From: Chloroflexota bacterium
Lineage (GTDB): Bacteria > Chloroflexota > Dehalococcoidia > Lucifugimonadales > Lucifugimonadaceae
Direction: 5' to 3'
DNA length: 52,423 bases
Assembly (NCBI GenBank): GCA_024275195.1
Contig: JAJRZP010000118.1
Coordinates: forward strand, 1-52,423
A model generated the notes under the pieces. The model worked only from the letters and a program-made list of their open reading frames with translations. It was not told where the DNA came from and made no database searches. Position numbers and translations under genes: made by a program. This document shows, piece by piece, positions 40,725 through 50,152 of the stretch (positions are counted from its first letter, which is position 1; each line of letters starts with the position of its first letter).

Positions 40725-43700
40725 TTGCGACTAACAGGCATCAACATCGAAAACTTCGGGCCGTTCGCCGACAGAGAGTTCAGTGATCTTTCGGAACGGT
40801 TGACGCTACTGCAAGGCCCGAATGAAGCCGGTAAGTCGGCAATTCGAGCTTTCTTACGCTCAACTTTGTTCGGCTACGTAACGAAAGCCGACCGGGCATC
40901 GCTCCGAGAGCTTTTCCTTTACAAGCACTTCAAACCTGAAGCAGGTTCTGGTGCTGTTTCGCTTGTTACGTCCTCCGATACCAATTTCAACATCTACCGA
41001 CGTGACGGCAAGAAGCGTGGTGAAGTTGCTATCACCGGAGATGCCACCGGCAGTGAAGACCTTTTGCGTAGCCTGCTTGGCGGCATCGATAGCGAACTGT
41101 ATACAAATGTATTCTCGATATCGCTAAGTGAATTGCAGGTCATGTCGTCTCTCAACTCTGACGAGATTCGCGACAAGATCTATTCCGTAGGACTGGGGCT
41201 GGCAAACGTATCTCTCACAGATGCTCGGTCTGAACTCGATAACGAGCTTCGCAAGCTTCGCAGCCCGCGTGCGGGTCGAATGCGAAAACTCGAAAAAGAA
41301 CTTGCCGAGGCGCGTGCAAAACTTGAAGAAGCCCGACGCGGCAGCGATCAGTACACCGAGCTGGCGAATCAACTCGAACGGGTGATCGAACATATATACA
41401 CCCAGACCGCCGAGCTTGAAGAGATGCGCTCGGGAATCGAGCGTCAGAAGACACTTGTCACACTGCGAAAGCCCTGGGAGCGTAAAACTGAAATCGAACG
41501 ACAGATTTCGGAACTACCCGATAACGACAGCATTCCCGAAGATGGCTTACTGCAACTGGAGAATCTGGTTGAGCAGAAGCGCAGTATTCAGAATCAGATG
41601 GACGAAGGCGACCTCCGACAAGAAGAACGGAAGAAGGAATCGGAATCGGTTGGAGTCGTGGACAGCTTTATCGAGCATGGGGATGAAATCCGCAAACTCC
41701 TGATGGAGACTGCCTACTACACGAAGGCGGTTAACGGTCTTCCCGTTATCGAGCAGGAACTCGAGAAAGAACAGGCGCAACTCGATCGCGATCTGGCTGA
41801 ACTTGGCTGGACCGAAGAAGCTGTAACCAAGTTCGAAACACCAATGGATCTGCAGTCGAATCTCGAATCGGCAGGCCGTGAACTAACGACGGCGCGACGT
41901 AGTTATCAGGAAGCCGAACTCACCGTTCAGAGCCGAGCCGAGGACCGCGAGACCATAGCTGACGAAGGCTTTAAACTTGCGGGGGCTCGTGACGCACTGA
42001 CCGATGTTCCAGACACAACATCTGCTGAGCTTGAGAAAAAGCGCGACCGGTTATCACGGCTACGGGCTGCAATAGCCGACTCAGGATCGATTCGATCTGA
42101 GATGAACGAGGCTCAAAACAATCTCGCCGGTGCGCTTGCCCAATCCGAGACCGAGGATATCGGCGGATTCGTCGGTTCTATCCTGTTGCCAATCACCGTC
42201 ATCATAGTCGGAATCGCTTCTATGGTGTGGAGCTATATGAACGCCGAACTATCCGGCGGGCTGGCAGGACTACTGGCTCTCGTAGCCGGGATGATGCTCA
42301 TTTCACGCGCCAAAGCCGCAGGTGGCTTCAAGATCACGATTCGCAAGCCTGCGATCAGCGAAGCTAAAGATATAGCGAACGTTCAGGTTGAGGAGATTCA
42401 GGAACGACTTGATGCTGTCGGGAAAGAAATATCCGAAATTGCTGAGGAATTCGATATCAGCGATACGCCTTCGATCCGTGATGTTGAAGAGAAGGTTGGT
42501 GAACTCGACCGTTCACTGGACCTTCGCCGAAGATTCGAGTCTGTGTCGAGGGAGTTTGAGACCGCAGCGGCTCGTCTTGCGACCATCGATACTCGCCTGA
42601 GAGAGGCCCACAGTGCGCTCGCTCTCAGTTCGAACACACTCGCCGATGTTCAGAACAGATGGCAACTGCTTCTCGAGCGATCTGAATTACGTATTGATCT
42701 GGATCCATCTCAGGCTGCCAATGTCATGGCGAGTATCCGAACGCTGAAGAGCCAGCAGCGCACCACCGCCAGCCTGCGGATGCGCGTTTCTCAGATGTCG
42801 GACACCGCGGGCGAGATCGATTTCCGCCTGTCTGAAATTCTCAAAGCCGCAAACCTTCCAGAAGCGCCTGCCCAGCAAGGTACCCATGCATTGGAGGATC
42901 TTGCCAGGCGACTTCTCGCACACGACCGCGCAGTCGAACGCCGGAACCAGATCGCCGCTGAGATGGATGTTTGGGTGACCGAGTATCAGAACCTCGAAGG
43001 ACGTCTGGCAGAGTTCGACTCCAGAATCGGATCGCTGATTGAAAAGGGCGAAACATTTGATCACGAGGAGTTCAAAGCTCTCGCCATCCAGGTTCAAGAG
43101 CGCCGTGAACTTGAGCGCAAACTTGCCGAACTACTGGAAAACTCGCCGCTTATTAGCAACGAGGACGGTCAGTCGTACCGTGACGAACTGACATCGACTC
43201 CACATGAAGAAGCGGTCGCCAGATTGCAGCAACTGGAAGATGAAGAGAAGCGGTTACGCTCAATAGTCGATGAACTGCATGCCGAGCAGGGCAACTTACG
43301 ACGACAACAGCTTGAGTTCGAAAAATCTGGCCAGGCTCTGGAACTGCATTCGAAGATCAATGTTCTTGAAGAGAAGCTCCGAAATGACGCCCAACGCTGG
43401 GCGGTACTGACGATCGCCCGTGACATTTTCGAGCGAACTCGGGAAGAGTTCCAGCGTGAGCGCCAGCCCGCCCTTATGAAGTCGGCATCAAAGTATCTAT
43501 CCGATCTAACCCTTGGTCGTTACACGAGCGTTCGGGCAGTGATCGGTGAGAAAGAACAGGATCTTGAGGTTGTCGAGGGTGAGGCTCACACCAAGCGAGC
43601 CAACGAACTGAGCCGTGGCACTGCCGAACAGCTCTTCCTCGCGATGCGCTTCGCACTAATTGAGGAATATGCCAAGAATGCTGAGCCGATGCCGGTTGTT

Positions 43701-43934
43701 CTCGACGATATTCTCGTCAACTTTGACCCTGAACGTGCGAAGGCAGCCTGTAAGGTCATCATGGAACTCTCGGAACGGTTCCAGGTCATATTCCTAACCT
43801 GCCACCCTGAGACCGAGGCGATGTTCAACTCGGTCGCGCCTTCCGGCAAAAAGGCCCGTGCGGCAGCTATGAGCGTTATTGAGTTGAGCGGGACGACTGG
43901 TGCTGAACGACTCACTCTGGTCGAGCCAGCATAA
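40725..43934 (+). CDS. SMC-like ATPase, YhaN/SbcC-type
   Basis: A 1069-residue partner of the SbcD-like nuclease. Walker A is GPNEAGKS (residues 31-38); long coiled coils run from about 190 to 450 and from about 560 to 950, and Walker B is PMPVVLDDILVNFDPERAK near residue 990, after the ABC signature LSRGTAEQLFLAMRF. In the middle (about 480-525) are two hydrophobic segments, SILLPITVIIVGIASMVW and GLAGLLALVAGMMLI, which is a hallmark of YhaN rather than SbcC (zinc hook) proteins. The best start is the TTG at 40725, one base after the nuclease stop. A longer frame from 40602 overlaps the nuclease and lacks family support. Confidence 0.9.
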   Translation: MRLTGINIENFGPFADREFSDLSERLTLLQGPNEAGKSAIRAFLRSTLFGYVTKADRASLRELFLYKHFKPEAGSGAVSLVTSSDTNFNIYRRDGKKRGEVAITGDATGSEDLLRSLLGGIDSELYTNVFSISLSELQVMSSLNSDEIRDKIYSVGLGLANVSLTDARSELDNELRKLRSPRAGRMRKLEKELAEARAKLEEARRGSDQYTELANQLERVIEHIYTQTAELEEMRSGIERQKTLVTLRKPWERKTEIERQISELPDNDSIPEDGLLQLENLVEQKRSIQNQMDEGDLRQEERKKESESVGVVDSFIEHGDEIRKLLMETAYYTKAVNGLPVIEQELEKEQAQLDRDLAELGWTEEAVTKFETPMDLQSNLESAGRELTTARRSYQEAELTVQSRAEDRETIADEGFKLAGARDALTDVPDTTSAELEKKRDRLSRLRAAIADSGSIRSEMNEAQNNLAGALAQSETEDIGGFVGSILLPITVIIVGIASMVWSYMNAELSGGLAGLLALVAGMMLISRAKAAGGFKITIRKPAISEAKDIANVQVEEIQERLDAVGKEISEIAEEFDISDTPSIRDVEEKVGELDRSLDLRRRFESVSREFETAAARLATIDTRLREAHSALALSSNTLADVQNRWQLLLERSELRIDLDPSQAANVMASIRTLKSQQRTTASLRMRVSQMSDTAGEIDFRLSEILKAANLPEAPAQQGTHALEDLARRLLAHDRAVERRNQIAAEMDVWVTEYQNLEGRLAEFDSRIGSLIEKGETFDHEEFKALAIQVQERRELERKLAELLENSPLISNEDGQSYRDELTSTPHEEAVARLQQLEDEEKRLRSIVDELHAEQGNLRRQQLEFEKSGQALELHSKINVLEEKLRNDAQRWAVLTIARDIFERTREEFQRERQPALMKSASKYLSDLTLGRYTSVRAVIGEKEQDLEVVEGEAHTKRANELSRGTAEQLFLAMRFALIEEYAKNAEPMPVVLDDILVNFDPERAKAACKVIMELSERFQVIFLTCHPETEAMFNSVAPSGKKARAAAMSVIELSGTTGAERLTLVEPA

Positions 43935-43936
43935 CG

Positions 43937-44488
43937 ATGGTTCTGCGCCGAGACATTGACCTGCTTGATGTCGAGATCGTTACCGAACGCCTTATACTCC
44001 GCCCGATTCACCTGAACGATATTGCGCCGATTGCTCGGGAGTTCGACGAGCAGATAGCTCAGTACATGTATCCACCTGCGGCGAGATCGAGGATGGATGT
44101 CGCTCCGTTCATTGCCAACTCAATCGAAGGCCTCAGTAACAACACCAACCTTCAGATGGTTGCGATGAACAAGGTCTCGCCTGACGAGTTCGTCGGTTGT
44201 ATTGGGCTGCATGAGGTGGACACGCACACACCGGTACTGGGAATCTGGCTAGCTAAGAACTTTCATCGACAGGGACTTGGGCTTGAAGGTATTCAAGCTC
44301 TCTGCGGTTGGGCAGCTACAGAAATCGAGTGCGACTACCTGAAGTACCCGGTCGACCGAGCGAACATGCCCAGTAGGCGCATTCCCGAATCACTCGGTGG
44401 CGAGGTCGAAGATGAGTACGACCGTATTACCCCCGATGGCAGAACGCTGAACATCGTCGAATATCGGATAATCCCTGAAACGCCCTAG
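43937..44488 (+). CDS. GNAT-family N-acetyltransferase
   Basis: A 183-residue acetyltransferase of the RimJ/RimL type: ERLILRPIHLNDIAPI at the start, GCIGLHEVDTHTPVLGIWLAKNFHRQGLGLEGIQAL as strand 4 and the acetyl-CoA loop (Q-x-x-G-x-G/L), and DRANMPSRRIPESLG as the later strand with the conserved Asn. It would move acetyl from acetyl-CoA to an amino group of a protein or small molecule. The ATG at 43937 is 2 bp after the YhaN-like stop, so it is part of that operon. The substrate is unknown. Confidence 0.9.
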   Translation: MVLRRDIDLLDVEIVTERLILRPIHLNDIAPIAREFDEQIAQYMYPPAARSRMDVAPFIANSIEGLSNNTNLQMVAMNKVSPDEFVGCIGLHEVDTHTPVLGIWLAKNFHRQGLGLEGIQALCGWAATEIECDYLKYPVDRANMPSRRIPESLGGEVEDEYDRITPDGRTLNIVEYRIIPETP

Positions 44489-44519
44489 CTCTCGCTTTCT
44501 CTGTCGGCGGTGTCTTGAA

Positions 44520-45329
44520 CTACGTCTCGTCGGGCGAACCTTCGCGATCTGGCGACGTGACCGATAGACCCTCATAGAGACGGGTCATGCCCTCCAGCCA
44601 TTTTGTCTGCACCGATGGATCCCACGCCGGGTCGAAATCAGGGTACTTGGCGAGTATTCTGTCGGCCAATTCGAGCTTGATAGATTCGGCTGGATGAAAA
44701 ATTTCGGACGATGCCGTGACAGCCGGAGCATCTGGCTGCACGACCGGTGCGACTGCCACCCGTTGACGACCTGCGGCGGTAGTAGTCCTGCCTTTGCTGG
44801 CACCATGTCGTCCAGCAAGAATTCTTTTCGACAACTCAATACCTGCGGCTTGAGCTGCACGGATAAAGAATGCCTCACACTTTGTCAGCACGCCTTCTTT
44901 TGTGCCGAAAGACCGGAATGCCTCATGGAACTGGCCTTTGCTTGCACGGGCTAAATCCAGTTCGAATACCGGCACATAAAATCGCTCGAGAATCCGTCGT
45001 AGCAATGCTCGCCGGTCCTCGCCCTCAGCATGGACAAGAATTTCCAGATCGTGTGCCGGGTGGCCTTCATGATCGATGAGAGCCAGCACCTTGAGAGCCG
45101 TCATTAACTGAGTTCCGGAGCTGCCCGAGAACCGCGGGCCCCAAACCGATTTATCGATACGTTCTGGAATGCCATCGTCGAGAAGGAATTCCAAAAAAGT
45201 TTGGAATGTTCGGTACGGGACATATGGGGGAACAGCAGATGTTTGTTCTTGAAGGGTCATTTGAACTGGGAAACGGACATTCCAAGCTGGTGCATAGCCC
45301 ACAGTATCTCCCAGCAATTCCAAAGTCAA
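44520..45329 (-). CDS. DUF5343-family protein
   Basis: A protein with the DUF5343 pattern: YVPYRTFQTFLEFLLDDGIPERIDKSVWGPRFSGSSGTQLMTALK-like opening, then ALLRRILERFYVPVFELDLARAS, and the conserved FGTKEGVLTKCEAFFIRAAQAAGIELS block. These proteins look helical with a winged-helix-like character; no biochemical role is established. A Pro/Ala/Thr-rich linker (about 175-205) precedes a C-terminal segment with EIFHPAESIKLELADRIL. The TTG at 45329 or the ATG at 45260 (residue 24) are possible starts; the ATG matches the family start better. It is divergent from the ParB-like gene, with repeated TTGGAA sites between and in its 5' end. Confidence 0.7.
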   Translation of the reverse strand: MTLELLGDTVGYAPAWNVRFPVQMTLQEQTSAVPPYVPYRTFQTFLEFLLDDGIPERIDKSVWGPRFSGSSGTQLMTALKVLALIDHEGHPAHDLEILVHAEGEDRRALLRRILERFYVPVFELDLARASKGQFHEAFRSFGTKEGVLTKCEAFFIRAAQAAGIELSKRILAGRHGASKGRTTTAAGRQRVAVAPVVQPDAPAVTASSEIFHPAESIKLELADRILAKYPDFDPAWDPSVQTKWLEGMTRLYEGLSVTSPDREGSPDET

Positions 45330-45415
45330 ATAACTTTTGGAACGCTGATTTCCCGACGGGGACAGTTTATGAAACTACTTTTTGGAACGCGGAGAATAAC
45401 ATCATCGATTTGGAA
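45189..45415. promoter_or_regulatory. Cluster of TTGGAA operator-like repeats
   Basis: TTGGAA or its complement occurs seven times in 227 bp, where about 0.1 is expected by chance: complement at 45189, 45280 and 45318; direct at 45201, 45337, 45382 and 45410. The extended form is TTTGGAAYG. 45188-45207 is a palindrome ATTCCAAA-N4-TTTGGAAT. The cluster lies in the divergent promoter region and the 5' end of the DUF5343 gene. Likely binding site of one of the two flanking proteins. Confidence 0.6.
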
Positions 45416-45514
45416 TGCCATATGCGATTGATTTAGCTATCGATCCACATCCCGTTCCGAGAGGTTTGTAGATTCAAAACCTGGCTAGCCCCGGGATTAC
45501 ATGAGGAAAGCAAG

Positions 45515-46420
45515 TTGAAGATTCCGATAGACCAGATCTTCCCTGACCCTGATCTGCCACGCTCGAAGAGGCCGAATGGGCGTAGAGAAAATGCGCGCTC
45601 AGTACGTTCGAAACGCGACCCGGTGGTTCTGTCTACGGACAACGGCTACTTGCTGCTAGCAGGCGATCGAAAACTTACCGCGGCGAAAGAAGCCGGTGAA
45701 GTTACGGTGGAATGCACTGTCAAGGAAGAGGTCACTCCGCAGGAACGCTGGGAGCTGTCTCTGGCCGAGCAGTACCACTCATCTCTCGTCCCCGCGATGG
45801 AGTTGGGAAGAGCCTTCATGGAGTACCGGGACAGCCATGAGGTCACCCAGCAAGAACTGGCACGCCGGACCGGAATTACTCCGGGGACGATTCACCACTA
45901 CGAAAGTCTTATCCGCACGCTTGATCCGGGTCTTGGTGAAAAGGTAGACAGCGGAGAACTCACCTTTAAGGAGGCGCGTTCCATCGCTGACATTGAAGAC
46001 CATGTGCGACAGCGCGAGATCGCGCAGCCATTCATCGATGGACGGCTATCCAGCGTCCATGTTGAGCGGATCGTAGGACGCGCAAAAACCTCCGCGGCGC
46101 TGTCGATTGAAGACATTATCGAAGAGGTTGTAAACGGAAAGCGCGCACTTGAGCGTGAGCCAGAACCCGCTCCAGTGATCCAGCCGGCCATTCCGGTGGA
46201 GGCCGATACGGCATTGATCGAAAACGCCGTATTGAAAATTGCTGGCGAGTTGGAGGTGATGCAGCTACAGGTGATACCCGAATACCGACGATTGAAACTA
46301 ATCAGCAGTCTCAGGATTCTCGACAGTCGCCTCAAGTCGGCACTCGCGAATCTCAACGGAGGCGTAGCGGTAAGGTCGGCTGTTCCAAGGCAGTTCGCCC
46401 CAAGCAAAATCCCGGTGTAG
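45515..46420 (+). CDS. ParB-like protein with HTH domain
   Basis: A 301-residue ParB/Spo0J-type protein. The N-terminal ParB nuclease-like domain has the C-box equivalent NGYLLLAGDRKLTAAKEAGEV (residues 45-65; Gly-Asp-Arg in place of the common Gly-Glu-Arg-Arg), and a central HTH is VTQQELARRTGITPGTIHHYESLIR (about residues 110-135). The N-terminal domain is short and the first 20 residues read MKIPIDQIFPDPDLPRSKRP, as in CTP-dependent ParB proteins. The start is TTG at 45515 after AGGAAAG. There is no ParA partner nearby, so plasmid partition is not shown; a DNA-bound regulator is more likely. It may bind the TTGGAA sites. Confidence 0.8.
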   Translation: MKIPIDQIFPDPDLPRSKRPNGRRENARSVRSKRDPVVLSTDNGYLLLAGDRKLTAAKEAGEVTVECTVKEEVTPQERWELSLAEQYHSSLVPAMELGRAFMEYRDSHEVTQQELARRTGITPGTIHHYESLIRTLDPGLGEKVDSGELTFKEARSIADIEDHVRQREIAQPFIDGRLSSVHVERIVGRAKTSAALSIEDIIEEVVNGKRALEREPEPAPVIQPAIPVEADTALIENAVLKIAGELEVMQLQVIPEYRRLKLISSLRILDSRLKSALANLNGGVAVRSAVPRQFAPSKIPV

Positions 46421-46534
46421 GCGACAACCGATTTTCTGGAGCGTCGGCAGATCGGCCGACGCGTGACATCCAGATCGGCGTGCCAGACGGCACTCAAAAC
46501 TGAATATCGCGTAGAGACATGCAATTGAAATGCT

Positions 46535-46829
46535 GAGGTTTGTGCGGACACACAAACCTCACGCCGCCAGAACACTTCGTGGGCTCTGAAGTTTCTGGCA
46601 CAGTCTCCGCTGCGAGCCCATGTGCCCCTCCAATTACGCCTCCGGAGGGGCGCATCGCGTTAAGGGGTACATGAACCTTAACCCCGACCGTAACAGCTTT
46701 GTGCGTTCGCGAGAACCCCTTTGTTGTTCTGATGACCCGATAGTTAGCTATCCGGTAGCGTTTGAAAACTACCCGTTCCATGAATCAACGCCGGGTGGCG
46801 GGACAGAGGCGGGCCAGAAGTTCGACCGT
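46535..46829. ncRNA. Hairpin-rich non-coding region, possible structured RNA
   Basis: The 46421-46829 gap between convergent genes has no convincing ORF but several strong hairpins: GAGGTTTGTG/CACAAACCTC (46535-46560), CCAGAA...TTCTGG (46567-46598), TGTGCCCCTCC/GGAGGGGCGCA (46621-46654), GTTC-GCGA-GAAC (GNRA loop), and CCGATAG-TTAG-CTATCCGG. They could be terminators for the convergent genes or parts of a folded RNA. I find no RNase P, tmRNA, SRP or 6S hallmark. The strand is not known. Confidence 0.35.
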
Positions 46830-47672
46830 TTACTGAATGCCAAGAATTCCCGCTGCATTGTCGTGGAGAATCAGTTGCCGCGCCTCATCACGAATTTCCA
46901 GCTCTGCAAACTGCTCCATCCATGTGACTGGCGAAATGTATGGGTAGTCCGATCCGAACAATACTTTCTTGCGGAGCCGTCCCCCCGCTTCTGTTATTAG
47001 CTCTTGTGGAATGTAACGGGGGGCCCAGCCTGAAAGATCAATAAACACATTTGGCTTGTGCAACGCTACAGCCACTTGCTCCTGTATCCACGGCCATGCC
47101 GGGTGAGCCATGATTATTGTCAGCTCTGGATGTCGCGCTGCCAGTGAATCGACATGCGGGATCGGTCGCGAGTACGCCAGTTCGAACCCGCCGCCGCCGG
47201 GTGTGTTCGCACCGGCTGCTGCGTAGCCTGAGTGCATCAGCACCGGGATACCCAACTCCTCGGCCTTCGAGAACAGCGGTGTGAACTTCGGGTCGTCTGG
47301 AAAGAACGCCTGATGAATCGGATGCAGCTTGAGTCCTCTCAGGCCGAGTACCGTAACCGCTCGTTCAAGCTCGCTCACCGCAGTATCGCCCTTCCTCGGA
47401 TCGACGCTTGCGAATCCCATCAAAACGTCGGGATGTGCCGCTACGGTTTCGGCGACATAGTCGTTGGGATCCGGCAAGTCACCGGTTTCAGTTTCGGCAT
47501 CGACCGAGAAGATTACCGCCATCGTGTCGATAGCACGGTAGGTCTCGACCATCTTCGCCACATCGTCGGGCTGATCGTTCATGCGGAACATCCTACGCAG
47601 CCCGGGTTCGATCCCGTATTCGGGGATACCGGGCATGCGCGGAATATGAACGTGGATATCGATTGCTTTCAT
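46830..47672 (-). CDS. Amidohydrolase family protein (ACMS decarboxylase-like)
   Basis: A 280-residue amidohydrolase-2 enzyme. Metal motif IDIHVHIP (H-x-H, residues 6-12), GLRGLKLHPI (His on strand 4 region), PVLMHSGY, LTIIMAHPAWPW and FGSDYPYI (metal Asp) are all present, in the order typical of 2-amino-3-carboxymuconate-6-semialdehyde decarboxylase-like proteins and resorcylate-type decarboxylases. So a Zn/Mn hydrolase or decarboxylase acting on a ring-derived acid is likely; the exact substrate is not readable. It starts at the ATG at 47670-47672 and reads leftwards towards the hairpin-rich region. Such enzymes are common in SAR202 genomes. Confidence 0.9.
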   Translation of the reverse strand: MKAIDIHVHIPRMPGIPEYGIEPGLRRMFRMNDQPDDVAKMVETYRAIDTMAVIFSVDAETETGDLPDPNDYVAETVAAHPDVLMGFASVDPRKGDTAVSELERAVTVLGLRGLKLHPIHQAFFPDDPKFTPLFSKAEELGIPVLMHSGYAAAGANTPGGGGFELAYSRPIPHVDSLAARHPELTIIMAHPAWPWIQEQVAVALHKPNVFIDLSGWAPRYIPQELITEAGGRLRKKVLFGSDYPYISPVTWMEQFAELEIRDEARQLILHDNAAGILGIQ

Positions 47673-47912
47673 TGGTAGATCCTGTTTCTGGTTGACCGTC
47701 GGGGATGATGCATCTCCGAAAACTACATGTGACTAACTGGAAGTTTGGCGCAAGGGTACGTTGTTCGAATCACGGTAGCTGTTCTGATCTCTTCTTTTCA
47801 AGGGGTAGGTTTGTGAGTGGAATCTAGCGAGTCCTGTCACGTTACTGTTATTGTTTGCAATTCCACTGGGTCTACCCAATGTGAACAGGATAGGCCGAAG
47901 GAACGCACACCA

Positions 47913-48599
47913 TTGGAAATAGTTATTTGCGACGACGATCCTAACCAGCGCGATTCGATACGCGTCTGCCTGGAAATCACCGCGACCGAGAATAGTTTCA
48001 CCGAGTTTGAACTCGGCTCTGACGCACTTGATCATCTCAAGAGAAACTCGGCTGACCTGATCTTTCTGGATATGGGACTGCCCGACCTTGATGGGTTAGA
48101 GGTGTTGCGAAAACTCCGTAGTTATACAGATGCGCCTGTGATTGTCGTAAGTGGAAACGACACTACTGAATCGGTCACCAAGGCGCTGACGATTGGAGCC
48201 GACGACTACATAACCAAGCCGTTTGTGCCTATCGAGCTTATGGCGCGCGTCGAGGCCGTAACTCGCAGGGCTACGGGTAGAGCGGTAGAGCGGACCACGT
48301 TTTCGCTCAACGGGCTGCTACTCGATTTCGACCGCAAGCAGGCTATCGTCGATGGTGAGAAGGTTGATCTGAATCTCACGGAGTGGGACGTACTAAAGGC
48401 GTTGCTGTCAGAGTCTGGTGTCGTAGTCGAGTACCCGGCGCTGAAAATGCAGGCATGGGGTAGCACCGATGTTTCCGATGCCGCCGTTCACATGGCGATT
48501 CGTCGGCTTCGCCAGAAGCTCAGGCATGATTCTGGCGATGGTGAGAGCGATGATTTGATCCGGTCGCATCGAGGAATCGGCTACTCGATCAACGGCTAG
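47913..48599 (+). CDS. OmpR/PhoB-family response regulator
   Basis: A 228-residue regulator with a receiver domain (acidic triplet CDDDPNQRD, phospho-Asp53 in LIFLDMGLPD, Thr/Ser region VIVVSGND and Lys in DDYITKPFVP) and a winged-helix Trans_reg_C domain (LNLTEWDVLKALLSE ... VHMAIRRLRQKLRHD ... LIRSHRGIGYSI). The TTG at 47913 has AAGGAA 9 bp upstream and the first domain begins right after it; an ATG at 47817 would add 32 residues with no receiver similarity. No histidine kinase is adjacent. It is divergent from the amidohydrolase. The target is unknown. Confidence 0.92.
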   Translation: MEIVICDDDPNQRDSIRVCLEITATENSFTEFELGSDALDHLKRNSADLIFLDMGLPDLDGLEVLRKLRSYTDAPVIVVSGNDTTESVTKALTIGADDYITKPFVPIELMARVEAVTRRATGRAVERTTFSLNGLLLDFDRKQAIVDGEKVDLNLTEWDVLKALLSESGVVVEYPALKMQAWGSTDVSDAAVHMAIRRLRQKLRHDSGDGESDDLIRSHRGIGYSING

Positions 48600-48700
48600 A
48601 CGTTGGTTCCCGAGGGCGTGATTCTTATTCGTGTAATGCGAATGCGAGGTACGTTGGGCACGCAGCGTCCCCCTGCAAAATCGACTTCGTGAATCGTGAA

Positions 48701-49999
48701 CTATGCCTTCGGTTTCATCGGGAGGATGAGTGAGAGCGCGGCTCCCACGGCGGCGATGATTCCGGCGAAGATTATTACGCCCTGAAAGCCGTTCGCCTGA
48801 TTGATGTAGCCTGCCGCGATTGGCGTGAGTGAACCGATGACCGCTCCGCCCGAGAACATCAATGCCGTGCCAGAGCCCTCCGAGCCTTTGTCGATCATGT
48901 CCATTGCGGCTGCGTTGATGATCGGCATTACCGAGAAGAAGAACAGTCCCAGAACTGCAATGAGCAACGTCATGGTCCAGCCGGAGTCGAACTGAAGAAA
49001 CAAGAAAATCAGGATTGTCATTGCTGTCATCGCAAAAGATATGACAGGACGACGGCCGATCCGGTCGGACACGTTGCCCATGATCGGGGTGGATATGATT
49101 CCTGCCATCGTGATCAGCGCCACGTGGACGCCAACGAATGTGTCGGAGTAGTCGAGCTCTTCCCGCATATATATGACAAGGAAGACCTGGAACGAGTTGT
49201 GAATCGCACCGCGCAAGGCTCCGAGCAGTGCCATTCCGAGGACGCCGGGGTTCGTGAGCAGGCGTCTGGCAGAACCGAAATACTCGGAGAGTGTCACCTT
49301 TCCTGACGACTCGGCACCAGCGGTCTTGAATCTGGCAATGACAACGAAGCCGGTCATGAACATTGGTATCGAGACGATGACGGCGAGCCATCGCCAATCG
49401 ATTCCGCTGAACACGACCCATGATCCGATGGTTCCGGCGAGCAGGAATCCGATGACTAACGGGGAAGTGGTATTTCCTATCTGGGCACCGGTCAGGTGGG
49501 CTGCCATCGCGAATCCACGCCGTTGCGGATATCGGGCGGCGAGTGTTCCGAATGCCGGGGCGTGCCACATAGAGGTGCCGAAGCCGACTACCGCGACGCC
49601 GACCAGGAGAATCCAGTAGACGGGTGACACCCCGATGATGACGTAGCCGGTTCCGACCATCAGCATCGAGGCGAGAAGTAGCCATGCGATCTTCTTCCTG
49701 AACATGTCGGTCAGGATTCCGGCAGGGATGTTTGCGACTCCTGACGAGATGGACTGCACCGACGATATTCCGCCGATAGCGACGTCGCTAAGACCCAGAG
49801 TCGCTCGGATGCTCGGGATCATCACCAGCAGTGCCCCCTGACCGAAGTGTTTTATGCCGTGCCCGGCGGATAGCCCGTACATGAGACCCATACCAGTTTG
49901 CTTTCCTGAGAGGCCGGTAGAAGCCGACTGAGTCGTTGATTCGTCCTTCAGGGTTTTCGGCGTGTCGGCGATTGGGTCTGTTTTTGAAGTGTCTGTCAA
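48701..49999 (-). CDS. MFS transporter
   Basis: A 432-residue major facilitator with 12 predicted membrane helices. After a Thr/Ser/Lys-rich tail (TDTSKTDPIADTPKTLKD) come MGLMYGLSAGHGIKHFGQGALLVMI, the loop 2-3 motif IPAGILTDMFRKKIAW and, after the centre, the equivalent NVSDRIGRRPVISF; FGTSMWHAPAFGTLAARYPQRRG is the substrate-side signature of this subgroup. It imports or exports a small solute; the substrate is not known. The start is TTG at 49997-49999 (minus strand) after a Gly-rich upstream region. A longer frame running to 50647 overlaps the Crp/Fnr gene and is not used. Confidence 0.9.
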   Translation of the reverse strand: MTDTSKTDPIADTPKTLKDESTTQSASTGLSGKQTGMGLMYGLSAGHGIKHFGQGALLVMIPSIRATLGLSDVAIGGISSVQSISSGVANIPAGILTDMFRKKIAWLLLASMLMVGTGYVIIGVSPVYWILLVGVAVVGFGTSMWHAPAFGTLAARYPQRRGFAMAAHLTGAQIGNTTSPLVIGFLLAGTIGSWVVFSGIDWRWLAVIVSIPMFMTGFVVIARFKTAGAESSGKVTLSEYFGSARRLLTNPGVLGMALLGALRGAIHNSFQVFLVIYMREELDYSDTFVGVHVALITMAGIISTPIMGNVSDRIGRRPVISFAMTAMTILIFLFLQFDSGWTMTLLIAVLGLFFFSVMPIINAAAMDMIDKGSEGSGTALMFSGGAVIGSLTPIAAGYINQANGFQGVIIFAGIIAAVGAALSLILPMKPKA

Positions 50000-50152
50000 A
50001 GCGTGGTGAGTGTACGCCAATGCGGGGGGATTGAATTTGCCGGGGCGCTGTTTTCCACTCAGTGGCCGATTGTTGTGGAGGGTCGCTGTGAGGTTCCTTT
50101 CTCGTAGTATGTACGCACAGGCGCAAGTCTTTCGAGCAGGAGTATTTCGGAT

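Noticed and set aside
45201-45436. Two overlapping rightward frames with repeated FWNA peptides
   Set aside because: The peptide repeats arise from the TTGGAA DNA repeats; no ribosome-binding site and no family pattern.
46620-47000. 126-codon rightward frame
   Set aside because: Most of it is antisense to the amidohydrolase 3' end; the remainder is the hairpin region.
47598-47640. tRNA-like GGTTCGATCCC arm
   Set aside because: It lies inside the amidohydrolase gene and no acceptor or anticodon arms surround it. No tRNA was found in the window.
48408-49685. 425-codon leftward open frame, very rich in Arg, His and Ser
   Set aside because: It overlaps the MFS gene in another frame and has shadow-like composition with no domain or membrane pattern.
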